Source: Aliirhizobium wenxiniae
Lineage (GTDB): Bacteria; Pseudomonadota; Alphaproteobacteria; Rhizobiales; Rhizobiaceae
Assembly: GCF_019511445.1 (NCBI RefSeq)
Contig: NZ_JAEUAN010000019.1
Span: 1-64,000, forward strand
DNA length: 64,000 nucleotides
Direction of reading: 5' to 3'
Positions 7,497 to 15,409 of the stretch are shown in pieces; position 1 is the stretch's first letter; each line of letters starts with the position of its first letter. The translations under genes were made by a program, and so were the position numbers. The notes under the pieces were generated by a model that saw only the letters and a list, made by a program, of their open reading frames with translations, was not told the origin of the DNA and made no database searches.

Positions 7497-9350
7497 ATGA
7501 TGAACACGACGACGGATGAGATGTCCCGGCAGGATGCCGCGCCTGTTGAAAGTTCCACACTGTCCCGGCTGTTCCCCGCTGCAGCGCTTTACTGGCTGGT
7601 GACGGCCGCAGTCATCGCACTCATCTCCTTGCCAAAAGCAAAAGACCTAATCGGTCCCGACAATGACGATGTCATGCGCCTCGTCGAGATCCGTGACTGG
7701 TTCGGCGGCCAAGGCTGGTTTGACCTGATGCAGTATCGGCTCGGTCTCTCCGGCGGCACCTTGATGCACTGGTCCCGCTTCATCGACGCTCCGATCGGGG
7801 GGCTTATCAAGCTGTTTTCCTTCTTTATGCCGATGGAAATGGCCGAAGGCGTGGCCGCGAGCGTCTGGCCGCTTCTGCTGGTCGGCCCGCTTCTCTTGGC
7901 ATTCGGGTTTGCAGGCAGACGGATGGGCGGAGAGGTCGATGGGCCGCGGGTGATGCATATCGCGCTCGGCCTCGGTGCGCTCTTCGCCTTCACCTGCATG
8001 AAGTTTCGCCCCGGCGCGCTCGATCACCACAATGTTCAGCTCGTTCTGGCCATCGGGATCGCGGCACTTCTGGCCGATCGTCGTGGAAGCGCGCTCGGCC
8101 ACGCCGCAGGAGGCATTGCCACGGCCCTGGCGATTGCCATAGGCGCGGAAACAGTACCTCTCGTTGCCGTCGTTTGCCTTTGCGTCGGCGCTCGCTGGGT
8201 TTGGCAGGGCGCAGCCTTCGCCGCGGGTGCGCGCGCATTCGGCGTGTCGCTGGCGTTCGCGATTACGGTAGCCTTCTTTGCCACGGTTCCGCCGAGCGCT
8301 TACGCGGCCGTGACCTGTGACAGCCTTTCGCTCGGTTTCTATTCGCTCTCCGCGCTGGGCGGGGCAGGGTTGTTCGGCCTTGCCTGCCTTCCTGCACGGA
8401 TTGCAATCGTTGGGAGGCTCGCAGCCTCTGTAATCCTCGGCGCGATCCTTGGGGTCGCTGTCCTGCTCATTGCGCCGCAATGCCTCGGCAGTCCGCTCGC
8501 CAATCTCGATCCGATGCTTGTCGAACTCTGGCTCAATAATGTGATCGAAGCGCAATCGATCTTCGGGCAGGCGCAGCAGTCTCCGGAAACCGTTGCGGGC
8601 TTTTATACAGTCGGGCTGTTTGCCATCCTGGTCTGTGTCTTCCGCATCTGGCGCGGCGATGAGCGGGGCCTGCATCTGCTTTTTCTGGTTCTGATTGCCG
8701 CCAGCTGGGCCGTGTCTCTGATCCAGGTCAGAGGCAGCCTTTTCGCCAATCTCCTCAGCATTCCTCCTCTCGCGCTTCTGATAGCTGATCTCCAGAAGCT
8801 GGCCCGTGAAAACCAGAAAAGCCTTGTTATCAATCTTGGATTTGTCGTCGCCACGCTTGCAAGCGTCCCAGCGGTCTGGGGGGGGGGCGGTGTCATCTGG
8901 AAAAAGGGACCGGCCTCCGCCAGCGCGGACGTAATGTCGATGGGCGATACGCAGGCCGCCGACGAATGCGGCGCGGCGGAAGACATGGCGGCGCTACGCA
9001 GCCTTCCACCAGGAACGATTGCCGCTCCGTCAAATCGCGGCGCCGGCATATTGCGGTTTACCCAGCATAGGGTTCTGTCTGCCCCGTATCACCGCAATCA
9101 GGGCGGCATGCTGGCCGAGCTTCATATCGGCATGGCAAAGCCTGAAGAGGCTCTTCCTCTTCTAAAGCGGGCGGGTGTGACGGTGGTTGCATTCTGCAAA
9201 AGCGATCCGCAGACCGAAAATTTGATCCAGATGCACAGTGACGGTCTCTATGCGTCATTGGCGCGAGGCACGGTTCCGGCCTATCTGTCGCCCGTCCAAT
9301 CTGGTGGAAAATTTCAGCTCTTCCTCGTTAACCAAGGTGATCCGAAATAA
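7497..9350 (+). CDS. Polytopic membrane protein, probable GT-C-type sugar transferase
   Basis: A 617-residue protein with about ten membrane segments in residues 25-455 and a C-terminal soluble domain from about 465 onward, probably periplasmic. The first loop has PDNDDVMRLVEIRDW and LMHWSRFIDAP, an acidic/aromatic pattern like the first external loop of GT-C glycosyltransferases that use polyprenyl-phosphate sugars. Two Cys in the C-terminal domain (DECGAAED and VVAFCKSD) could pair. A run of ten G at 8878-8887 lies in frame at VWGGGG, just at the junction to the soluble domain. A one-base slip there would remove the last quarter. Substrate unknown; the start codon is weakly supported and may be the second ATG at 7500. 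Confidence 0.8.
   Translation: MMNTTTDEMSRQDAAPVESSTLSRLFPAAALYWLVTAAVIALISLPKAKDLIGPDNDDVMRLVEIRDWFGGQGWFDLMQYRLGLSGGTLMHWSRFIDAPIGGLIKLFSFFMPMEMAEGVAASVWPLLLVGPLLLAFGFAGRRMGGEVDGPRVMHIALGLGALFAFTCMKFRPGALDHHNVQLVLAIGIAALLADRRGSALGHAAGGIATALAIAIGAETVPLVAVVCLCVGARWVWQGAAFAAGARAFGVSLAFAITVAFFATVPPSAYAAVTCDSLSLGFYSLSALGGAGLFGLACLPARIAIVGRLAASVILGAILGVAVLLIAPQCLGSPLANLDPMLVELWLNNVIEAQSIFGQAQQSPETVAGFYTVGLFAILVCVFRIWRGDERGLHLLFLVLIAASWAVSLIQVRGSLFANLLSIPPLALLIADLQKLARENQKSLVINLGFVVATLASVPAVWGGGGVIWKKGPASASADVMSMGDTQAADECGAAEDMAALRSLPPGTIAAPSNRGAGILRFTQHRVLSAPYHRNQGGMLAELHIGMAKPEEALPLLKRAGVTVVAFCKSDPQTENLIQMHSDGLYASLARGTVPAYLSPVQSGGKFQLFLVNQGDPK
8878..8887 (+). repeat. G10 homopolymer tract in coding sequence
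   Basis: Ten consecutive G encode Trp-Gly-Gly-Gly-Gly within the GT-C-like membrane gene. Tracts of this length are prone to slipped-strand changes during replication, and gains or losses of one base would shift the frame after about residue 463. Whether it varies in this organism is unknown. Confidence 0.85.
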
Positions 9351-9351
9351 A

Positions 9352-9576
9352 TCAGGCGTGTCGCAGGGACTGGATGAGCGCGCCCGCAACGACAAGGTTG
9401 ATAAGGCCGAAGTTGAAGCCGAGTATAGCCACGAGTAATCCTAACAGGCTCGTGGCGCCAAACAGGGCCGCAACAAAAAAGACAACAGGAATAAGCAGTG
9501 CTGCCGCAACTATCGATGCGAGACTGCGTGTCATGCCGGCCAAAAGGCCAATGGTTGCTGCCGTAAGGAATAACAC
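9352..9576 (-). CDS. Small two-helix membrane protein
   Basis: A 74-residue hydrophobic protein starting at a GTG preceded by a strong AGGAGA ribosome binding site eight bases away. Two to three membrane segments are visible (LASIVAAALLIPVVFFVAAL and LLGLLVAILGF), with Gly- and Ala-rich packing faces. It is convergent with the GT-C-like gene, ending two bases after its stop. No family recognised. Confidence 0.7.
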   Translation of the reverse strand: MLFLTAATIGLLAGMTRSLASIVAAALLIPVVFFVAALFGATSLLGLLVAILGFNFGLINLVVAGALIQSLRHA

Positions 9577-9694
9577 GGCGGATCTCCTTCCTGTGTGTCG
9601 GAGATCGTATATCTTATGACCCTCTAAAAAATGCTTTCACATCATGCCTAACGATGGGTCAGTTTTTTTGGTACGATTTTCCGATCAATGTTAA

Positions 9695-9725
9695 GACTTA
9701 GGTCCCTTGTTTTTAGACCTAAGTC
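9695..9725. promoter_or_regulatory. 10-bp perfect inverted repeat
   Basis: GACTTAGGTC at 9695-9704 is repeated as GACCTAAGTC at 9716-9725 with an 11-base AT-rich spacer. The arms are only half GC and no T-run follows on either strand, so it looks more like an operator or a DNA looping site than a terminator. It lies about 120 bases upstream of the small membrane protein gene and downstream of the spike-base-like gene. Confidence 0.5.
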
Positions 9726-9789
9726 CTCTCCTCCATATTGACGCAACGCAAAAGCGCTGGTCGGGTTCCATTATTGGGCCAGCCGCATA

Positions 9790-10053
9790 TTAGAACAATG
9801 CGACGATTGCGCTCGGCCTCGTGCCTGACGAGAGGGCCTGGTTTATGCTGAGTGGCAGGAAGCTGCCGGGAGGCACGCCGATGAAGGTCAGGTCATCGCC
9901 GGAAAGCATCCGGATTGCGAGTGTGCCGCAACTGCCGACATAAAGCGCATGACTGGGCACCGAGAGATTGGCGATATCGTTCGCAGCGACGGCGATCCCC
10001 GCGGATGCGGAGCTTGAAAGAGAAGACCGGGTATTTGCAAAGGGATCGGTCAT
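9790..10053 (-). CDS. Orphan spike-base-like protein (GTA/phage type)
   Basis: An 87-residue protein with the pattern of the short spike-base proteins found in gene transfer agents and tailed phages: HALYVGSCGTLAIRM, then DDLTFIGVPPGSFLPLSINQ, then a TRPSAIVAL ending. These small beta-rich proteins form the base on which the head spike sits in the Rhodobacter capsulatus GTA. No other GTA or phage gene lies nearby, so this is either a relic or a domesticated copy. The ATG at 10053 has GGAGAA upstream. The family call is from memory of the motif spacing, not a search. Confidence 0.65.
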   Translation of the reverse strand: MTDPFANTRSSLSSSASAGIAVAANDIANLSVPSHALYVGSCGTLAIRMLSGDDLTFIGVPPGSFLPLSINQALSSGTRPSAIVALF

Positions 10054-10210
10054 GACAGGTTCTCCAGGTTGATTTTCCTTGGGTTGCCTCACAGCTCAAG
10101 GATGCGGGAGGGCGCGCGACGAAAAGGGAACTCCGCCTCTCTTAGTCTCGTCCACATCAATCCGCATGCTGGCGGGTGAAATCCTTCTGCCGATCAGCTA
10201 GAACGGTGAA

Positions 10211-11842
10211 ATGAGCAGCACGTTTGCACCCGACGCACAAAGCAATCTGACGGAATTTTCGGTGTCGGAGCTTTCCGGCTCGATCAAGCGAACCGTCGAG
10301 AATGCTTTCGATCATGTGCGCGTGAGGGGCGAGATTTCAGGCTATCGTGGCCCGCATTCGTCCGGCCATGCCTATTTCAGCCTCAAGGACGACAGGTCGC
10401 GCATCGACGCCGTGGTCTGGAAGGGGACGTTTTCCCGCCTGAAATTCCGCCCTGAAGAGGGGATGGAAGTGATCGCGACCGGCAAGGTCACGACTTTCCC
10501 CGGCTCGTCCAAATACCAGATCGTCATCGAAAATCTGGAACCGGCGGGTGCCGGAGCACTGATGGCGCTGCTCGAAGAGCGCCGCCGCAAGCTGGCGGCC
10601 GAAGGGCTTTTCGACAAGGAACGCAAGCGGCCCTTGCCCTATCTGCCGCGTGTCATCGGCGTCGTGACCTCTCCGACAGGTGCGGTCATTCGCGATATCC
10701 TGCATCGCATCACCGACCGTTTTCCGGTCCATGTCGTCGTTTGGCCGGTCAAGGTTCAGGGTGAGGGGTCGGGCGAGGAGGTCGCAGCCGCCATCCGTGG
10801 CTTCAACGCTGTGGGACCGGATGACCCGATGCCGCGGCCTGATATCCTGATCGTCGCCCGTGGCGGCGGCAGCCTTGAGGATCTCTGGAGCTTCAACGAC
10901 GAGATCGTCGTGAGAGCCGCAGCGGAAAGCGCCATCCCGCTGATTTCCGCCGTTGGCCACGAGACCGACTGGACGCTGATCGATCATGCCGCCGACGTTC
11001 GCGCGCCGACGCCAACGGGTGCTGCCGAAATGGCGGTGCCGGTGAAAGCCGATCTCGATGCGCAACTGGCGAACCTTGCGGCCCGTCTGCGCGGCAGCGC
11101 CTCGCGACAGATGGACCACCGCAGGCAGTCCTTGCGGGCTCTTGTGCGGGCGCTCCCCTCGATCGATCAGTTGCTGGCGCTCCCTCGCCGCCGGTTCGAC
11201 GAGGCGGCGGCAGGCCTTGGTCGTTCGCTGGAACGCACCACGATTGCCAAGCGCCGGACATTCGAACGTGCCTCCGCCGGCCTGCGGCTCGATCTTTTGA
11301 CCAATCGCCTGGCACTGCAACGACAGGCCTTGGCCGATCGCCTCCTGCGGGCCGATCGTTGTGTGGAACGTCAGATCTTGAGCGAGAAAGGGCGGATAGC
11401 GCGCATCGACGCATCGCTGAAATCGCTGCCTGCGCGCTTGGCGAGCCATCTTCAGCGCGAGCAACAGCATGTCGCCGTCCTGATGCGCCAGGCCGACAGC
11501 GCGCTTGCTCACACCTTGTCCCGCAGCCGCTCGGTGCTGGCGGGGCAGGACCGTGTTCTGCAGTCTTTGTCCTACAAGAACGTCTTGAAACGCGGCTATG
11601 CCGTGGTGCGGGATGGCTCGGACCGCGCCTTGACGCGTGCCGCCAATATTGCCGAAGGCAGCGCGATGTCGATCGAGTTCGCCGATGGTCGCGTCCTGGC
11701 GGTTGCCGGTGAAGCGTCGGGTTCGGCCGATCCCGGCCAAGCTGATCAAGGAAAGGCGGCTGCGGCGGCAGTTGCGTCGAAGCGGAAGGCGCCGAAGCCG
11801 GATGTCGCATCCGGGCCGCCGAAGCAGGGCAGTCTCTTCTGA
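10211..11842 (+). CDS. xseA: Exodeoxyribonuclease VII large subunit
   Basis: A 543-residue subunit of the single-strand-specific nuclease that degrades DNA to short oligonucleotides in repair. The N-terminal OB fold (residues 15-110) includes GEISGYRGPHSSGHAYFSLK. The catalytic domain shows IGVVTSPTGAVIRDILHRI, ILIVARGGGSLEDLWSFNDE and SAVGHETDWTLIDHAADVR. The long helical region 290-450 is Arg-rich, and the C-terminus ends in a low-complexity Lys/Ala/Pro tail, making it longer than the enterobacterial enzyme (about 456 residues). The small subunit xseB is not in the window. Confidence 0.97.
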   Translation: MSSTFAPDAQSNLTEFSVSELSGSIKRTVENAFDHVRVRGEISGYRGPHSSGHAYFSLKDDRSRIDAVVWKGTFSRLKFRPEEGMEVIATGKVTTFPGSSKYQIVIENLEPAGAGALMALLEERRRKLAAEGLFDKERKRPLPYLPRVIGVVTSPTGAVIRDILHRITDRFPVHVVVWPVKVQGEGSGEEVAAAIRGFNAVGPDDPMPRPDILIVARGGGSLEDLWSFNDEIVVRAAAESAIPLISAVGHETDWTLIDHAADVRAPTPTGAAEMAVPVKADLDAQLANLAARLRGSASRQMDHRRQSLRALVRALPSIDQLLALPRRRFDEAAAGLGRSLERTTIAKRRTFERASAGLRLDLLTNRLALQRQALADRLLRADRCVERQILSEKGRIARIDASLKSLPARLASHLQREQQHVAVLMRQADSALAHTLSRSRSVLAGQDRVLQSLSYKNVLKRGYAVVRDGSDRALTRAANIAEGSAMSIEFADGRVLAVAGEASGSADPGQADQGKAAAAAVASKRKAPKPDVASGPPKQGSLF

Positions 11843-11849
11843 GGTGATT

Positions 11850-11872
11850 GGCTGGAAGGGTGCGTTCCAGCC
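11850..11872. terminator. Hairpin between convergent xseA and parA-like genes
   Basis: GGCTGGAA and TTCCAGCC form a perfect 8-bp stem with a 7-base loop, directly after the xseA stop and before the stop of the convergent ATPase gene. Only GTTT follows on the plus strand, so termination is probably moderate and may serve both directions. Confidence 0.55.
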
Positions 11873-11884
11873 GTTTAGATGGGA

Positions 11885-12640
11885 TCAGGCGGCCTTCTTG
11901 GCAGCCGCTGTCTTGCGGGGTGTTTCTGCCTTTGCCTTGGCAGTCGTTGTCGATTTGGCAGTTTTCGGAACTTTCACGGGGACGGGAGCAAGCCGTGCGA
12001 TCTCATCGACCAGCAGGCGTGCATTGTCCTGAGCCTTGGCAAGATTGCTGACGGCTTCCGGATCAAGCGCATCGATCAGGGTACCGGCGTCGAACATGTC
12101 GCGATAGGCGGCGCGTTCGATCAGTGGTGTGGCGAGCACATGCACGCCCTGTTGCGCCAGCATGCCCTTCACCGCGAGCAGTGCCCGTGTGGTGATGATG
12201 GAGCTGACACGGGTAAGCGCCACCGAATGCGCGATATGGATGTCGCATTCGCTTTTCAGCTTCTTCAGGATATCGAGCACCTGTGCGCCTCCCGCCGCAT
12301 CCAGCGCGCAGCCCTGAACCGGCACGAAGACGTGGTCGGAAAGGCCAAGCCCCTTGGCAAGCAGCGGCGTGACGCCGCCAGGCAGGTCCACCACCACATA
12401 GTCGTTGCGTTTCTTCAGGTCCTTGATCGTCTTCTCGATATTGTCGGCATCGATATCGGCGATGATCGAGAATTTCGGCATTTTTGCCATCCGCGTCATC
12501 CAGCGGGAAACCCACTGCTGCGGATCGGCGTCGAGCATGGCGACGCGAAAGCCCCGCTTTGCCAGCTCCCCGGCCGTGACAAGAGCCATCGTGGTCTTGC
12601 CTGCGCCGCCTTTCGTATTCGCAAATGTAATCACTGGCAT
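11885..12640 (-). CDS. Orphan ParA/VirC1-like ATPase
   Basis: A 251-residue ParA-superfamily ATPase. The deviant Walker A box KGGAGKTT is at residues 10-17, the second switch aspartate is in MLDADPQQW, and VVVDLPGGV is Walker B-like. The ATPase part resembles VirC1, the ParA-like protein of Agrobacterium that places T-DNA at the cell pole, more than plasmid partition ParA. There is no parB or parS nearby. The C-terminal 30 residues are rich in Lys, Ala and Thr (KTAKSTTTAKAKAETPRKTA), like a nucleoid-binding tail. A good GGAGGG site precedes the ATG. Cargo unknown. Confidence 0.85.
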   Translation of the reverse strand: MPVITFANTKGGAGKTTMALVTAGELAKRGFRVAMLDADPQQWVSRWMTRMAKMPKFSIIADIDADNIEKTIKDLKKRNDYVVVDLPGGVTPLLAKGLGLSDHVFVPVQGCALDAAGGAQVLDILKKLKSECDIHIAHSVALTRVSSIITTRALLAVKGMLAQQGVHVLATPLIERAAYRDMFDAGTLIDALDPEAVSNLAKAQDNARLLVDEIARLAPVPVKVPKTAKSTTTAKAKAETPRKTAAAKKAA

Positions 12641-12822
12641 TCACAACCCTCCGGTTCACATGAACACCACGGAGGAAAGCCATTCTTCTTGGCCTATTCT
12701 TGTCTGCTTCCGTCGTGATGATTTGCGAATGCTTTACGAACAAGCTTGCGCCGCGCTGGTGAAAGCAACGCGGCGTAGAAAATAAGTATATCAACGGATA
12801 TGCAATATAGGCTTGATTGGCC

Positions 12823-14076
12823 TCAGGCCCACTCGCCCTTGCGCATCACCGGCACCTTGGAACCATCCGGCTTGATGCCATCGATATCCACCTTGTCGGA
12901 GCCGATCATCCAGTCGATATGGATCAACGAGGAATTGCCGCCCTGCGCCTTGATCTGTTCGGGTGAAAGCGACGCGCCGTCGATGAAGCATTTCGAATAG
13001 CATTGGCCAAGCGCGATATGGCAGGAGGCATTTTCATCGAACAGCGTGTTGTAGAACAGGATGCCGCTTGCCGAGATCGGTGAGGAATGCGGCACCAGCG
13101 CCACTTCGCCCAGCCGCCGCGCGCCCTCATCCGTATCCAGTACCTTGTTCAGCACCTCTTCGCCCTTGGAGGCTTTTGCCTCGACGATCCGGCCGCCTTC
13201 GAAACGGACCTGGATATTGTCGATCAGCGTGCCCTGATGCGACAGCGGCTTGGTGCTCGACACATGGCCTTCCACCTTCAGCGCATGCGGCGTGGTGAAC
13301 ACTTCCTCGGTCGGGATGTTCGGGTTGCAGATGATGCCGTTCTTCGCCTTCGAAGCGCCGCCATGCCATTCATGGCCATCGGCCAGGCCGACCGTGAGAT
13401 CCGTGCCCGGGCCGGTGAAATGCAGAGCGGAAAAACGTTCGCCGTTCAGCCAGGTCGAACGCGTCTTGAGATTTGCATTATGCTCCGCCCAGGCGGCAAT
13501 CGGATCGGCGGCATCGACGCGCGAGGCGGAAAAGATCGCCTCTGCCAGCTTGGCGACCGCCGCATCCTCCGGAAGATCAGGAAAAACCTGCCTGGCCCAT
13601 GAAGGGTTCGGATAGGAGACGATGTTCCAGTTGATGTCGAAATTGGCGATCTTTTCCAGCGCCGGCTTGTAGGCCATCGAGTTCGCCTTGTTGGCGCGTG
13701 CCACCTTGGCCGGATCCTGACCGGAAAGCAGCATCGGATTGTCGCCGGCGATCGCCAGGCGTGCAGCGCCGTTCTCGTAAGCCTTGGCCATGCCCTCGTA
13801 GAGCCAGCCGGATGCCTTGTCGAAACTGGCGTCGGGCGCATGCTGATAGCGCGCCAGCGTCGTTTCCTCGTCGGAATAGAAAGCCGAAACAATGCCGGCG
13901 CCTGCCATATAGGCATGCTTTGTGATGAACCGCACCAGCGGCAGCGCCGCGACCGGCGCGGTGATCACGAGGTCCTGCCCCTTCTCAAGCCCGAGCCCCA
14001 CCTTCACCGCGACTTCCGCGAGCTTCTCCAGCTTGTTCGGGTCGATAGCGGTCTGGAAGTTTGGGACAATGGTCAT
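12823..14076 (-). CDS. Aminopeptidase, M29 family
   Basis: A 417-residue metallo-aminopeptidase of the thermophilic AmpS/PepS type. Characteristic segments are FTGPGTDLTVGL, the metal-ligand region NIPTEEVFTTPH, GGRIVEAKASKGEEVLN, and near the end NTLFDENASCHIALGQCY followed by SSLIHIDWMIGSD. These carry the Glu, His and Asp ligands of the two-metal site. It removes N-terminal residues from peptides in the cytosol. The ATG at 14076 starts MTIVPNFQTAIDPNKLEKLA; the open frame continues upstream without similarity. Confidence 0.95.
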   Translation of the reverse strand: MTIVPNFQTAIDPNKLEKLAEVAVKVGLGLEKGQDLVITAPVAALPLVRFITKHAYMAGAGIVSAFYSDEETTLARYQHAPDASFDKASGWLYEGMAKAYENGAARLAIAGDNPMLLSGQDPAKVARANKANSMAYKPALEKIANFDINWNIVSYPNPSWARQVFPDLPEDAAVAKLAEAIFSASRVDAADPIAAWAEHNANLKTRSTWLNGERFSALHFTGPGTDLTVGLADGHEWHGGASKAKNGIICNPNIPTEEVFTTPHALKVEGHVSSTKPLSHQGTLIDNIQVRFEGGRIVEAKASKGEEVLNKVLDTDEGARRLGEVALVPHSSPISASGILFYNTLFDENASCHIALGQCYSKCFIDGASLSPEQIKAQGGNSSLIHIDWMIGSDKVDIDGIKPDGSKVPVMRKGEWA

Positions 14077-14155
14077 GGCTTGGCCTCTCGATTTTTCGTG
14101 TGAGGCTAGACTTAGTAAGCTTTGGGGCAAAAATGAAGTCTTGAACGCATGGACC

Positions 14156-14629
14156 TCAGGCAATCAGCGCAGCGGCAATCGCCTTCAATGCATTTTGGGC
14201 ATCACCTGGCACAAGGCGTATCTGCAATCCGCGCTGGCCGCCGTTGATGAAGATATAGGGCTCGTCGAGCGCACTGATCTCGATCGCCGTCGGCACCAGC
14301 TTTTTCTGGCCGAGCGGGCTGATGCCGCCGACATGATAACCCGTCATCCGTTCCGCATCGGCCGGCTTCATCATATGGGCGGATTTTCCGCCAAAGGCCG
14401 AAGCGAGCTTCTTCATCGACACTTCATGATCGGATGGCACGACGACGCAGACGGGCTTGCCATCCAGTTCCGCCATCAGGGTTTTCAGCACGCGCTTCGG
14501 CTCCTCGCCGATCGCCTCCGCTGCCTGCAGCCCGATCCGGTCCGCATTGGGATCATAGTCATAGGAGACGGTCGTATAAGCGATCTTCATGCGATCGAGG
14601 GTCTGCGTCGCGCGTGTGGTTTTCGACAT
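14156..14629 (-). CDS. ybaK: Cys-tRNA(Pro) deacylase YbaK
   Basis: A 157-residue trans-editing protein of the YbaK/EbsC type, which hydrolyses Cys wrongly attached to tRNA(Pro). KPVCVVVPSDHEVSMKKLA and MTGYHVGGISPLGQKK are the family signatures; the lysine in the second strand and the GGISP loop form the active site. The stop of the upstream ArsC-like gene is two bases away, so both are probably one transcript. Confidence 0.93.
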   Translation of the reverse strand: MSKTTRATQTLDRMKIAYTTVSYDYDPNADRIGLQAAEAIGEEPKRVLKTLMAELDGKPVCVVVPSDHEVSMKKLASAFGGKSAHMMKPADAERMTGYHVGGISPLGQKKLVPTAIEISALDEPYIFINGGQRGLQIRLVPGDAQNALKAIAAALIA

Positions 14630-14631
14630 GG

Positions 14632-14985
14632 TCAGGCTTTCCGCAAGGCGTCTTCATAAATCTCGGGCTTGAAGCCGATCAACAGCTTGCCATCCGCTTC
14701 GAGAACCGGCCGCTTGATCATCGAAGGCTGTGCCAGCATCAGCTCGATCGCCTTGTCCTTGTCGATGTTCAGGCGCTCGGCCTCGTCGAGTTTCCTGAAT
14801 GTCGTGCCCGAGCGGTTGAGAACCGTTTCCCATCCCGCTTGATCGACCCATGCTTGCAAATGGGCGCGATCGATGCCCGAGGCCTTGTAGTCATGGAATG
14901 CATAGCTCACACCCTGTTGGTCCAGCCATGTCCGAGCCTTCTTCATCGTGTCGCAGTTCTTGATGCCGTAGATGGTGGTCGCCAT
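14632..14985 (-). CDS. ArsC/Spx-family reductase-like protein
   Basis: A 117-residue thioredoxin-fold protein of the ArsC-like YffB group. It starts MATTIYGIKNCDTMKKARTW, with a single Cys11 at the place of the arsenate reductase cysteine, followed by MIKRPVLEADGKLLIGF, the family core. There are no ars genes nearby, so arsenate detoxification is unlikely; the related E. coli protein has unknown function and binds glutathione. It is coupled to ybaK. Confidence 0.9.
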   Translation of the reverse strand: MATTIYGIKNCDTMKKARTWLDQQGVSYAFHDYKASGIDRAHLQAWVDQAGWETVLNRSGTTFRKLDEAERLNIDKDKAIELMLAQPSMIKRPVLEADGKLLIGFKPEIYEDALRKA

Positions 14986-15189
14986 TTCGCCGTCCCTTGT
15001 CGTGCCGGCTCGCTTCGCGTGAGCCATTCTGGTCGACGAAGCGATAGCAAGAGCATATCCGGGAATGCAAGCCAATGAGGCAGATCAAATAGTGGCATGC
15101 CAAGTCTGCATGGCTGACCTGTGCGCGTATGCGTTGTGTAAGCGATGTCTTGAGCGCATATATTAGGGGACAGAAAAGGAGTTGATGTC

Positions 15190-15354
15190 ATGTCCGCCCA
15201 GAACAAAAACCGTGGTAGCCGTTTTAGCCGCGCCTTCGCAATTTTCGGCGCTGCAGTTTCTGCTTCGGCCGCCGTTGAAAACCATCGTCGCCCGAAGAAC
15301 AGCGATCTGACCATCCTCGGTATCGACCCGAAGGCTTTCGATCGCATCGGCTGA
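15190..15354 (+). CDS. Small conserved-type 54-residue protein
   Basis: A 54-residue frame with AGGAG nine bases before the ATG. It begins MSAQNKNRGSRFSRAFAIFG, continues with a short Ala/Ser-rich hydrophobic stretch (AAVSASAAVENHRRPKNSDL) and ends TILGIDPKAFDRIG. The H-R-R-P then LGIDP pattern is familiar from short rhizobial proteins of unknown function. It is flanked by a promoter region and a terminator-like hairpin, consistent with a monocistronic gene. Function unknown. Confidence 0.75.
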   Translation: MSAQNKNRGSRFSRAFAIFGAAVSASAAVENHRRPKNSDLTILGIDPKAFDRIG

Positions 15355-15381
15355 TCGCTTAAAACCTACCGCGTTTCCCGC

Positions 15382-15409
15382 AGGCCGTCATCTCAGTGGC
15401 GGCCTTTAT
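15382..15409 (+). terminator. Terminator after the 54-residue gene
   Basis: AGGCCGTCA and TGGCGGCCT pair over nine positions (one G-T) around a six-base loop, followed by TTTAT. It lies 27 bases after the stop codon of the 54-residue gene and before the convergent phosphoesterase gene. Confidence 0.7.

Noticed and set aside
7589..8675. Long opposite-strand open frames inside the GT-C-like gene
   Set aside because: These are GC-skew shadows with low-complexity composition, no ribosome site and no family.
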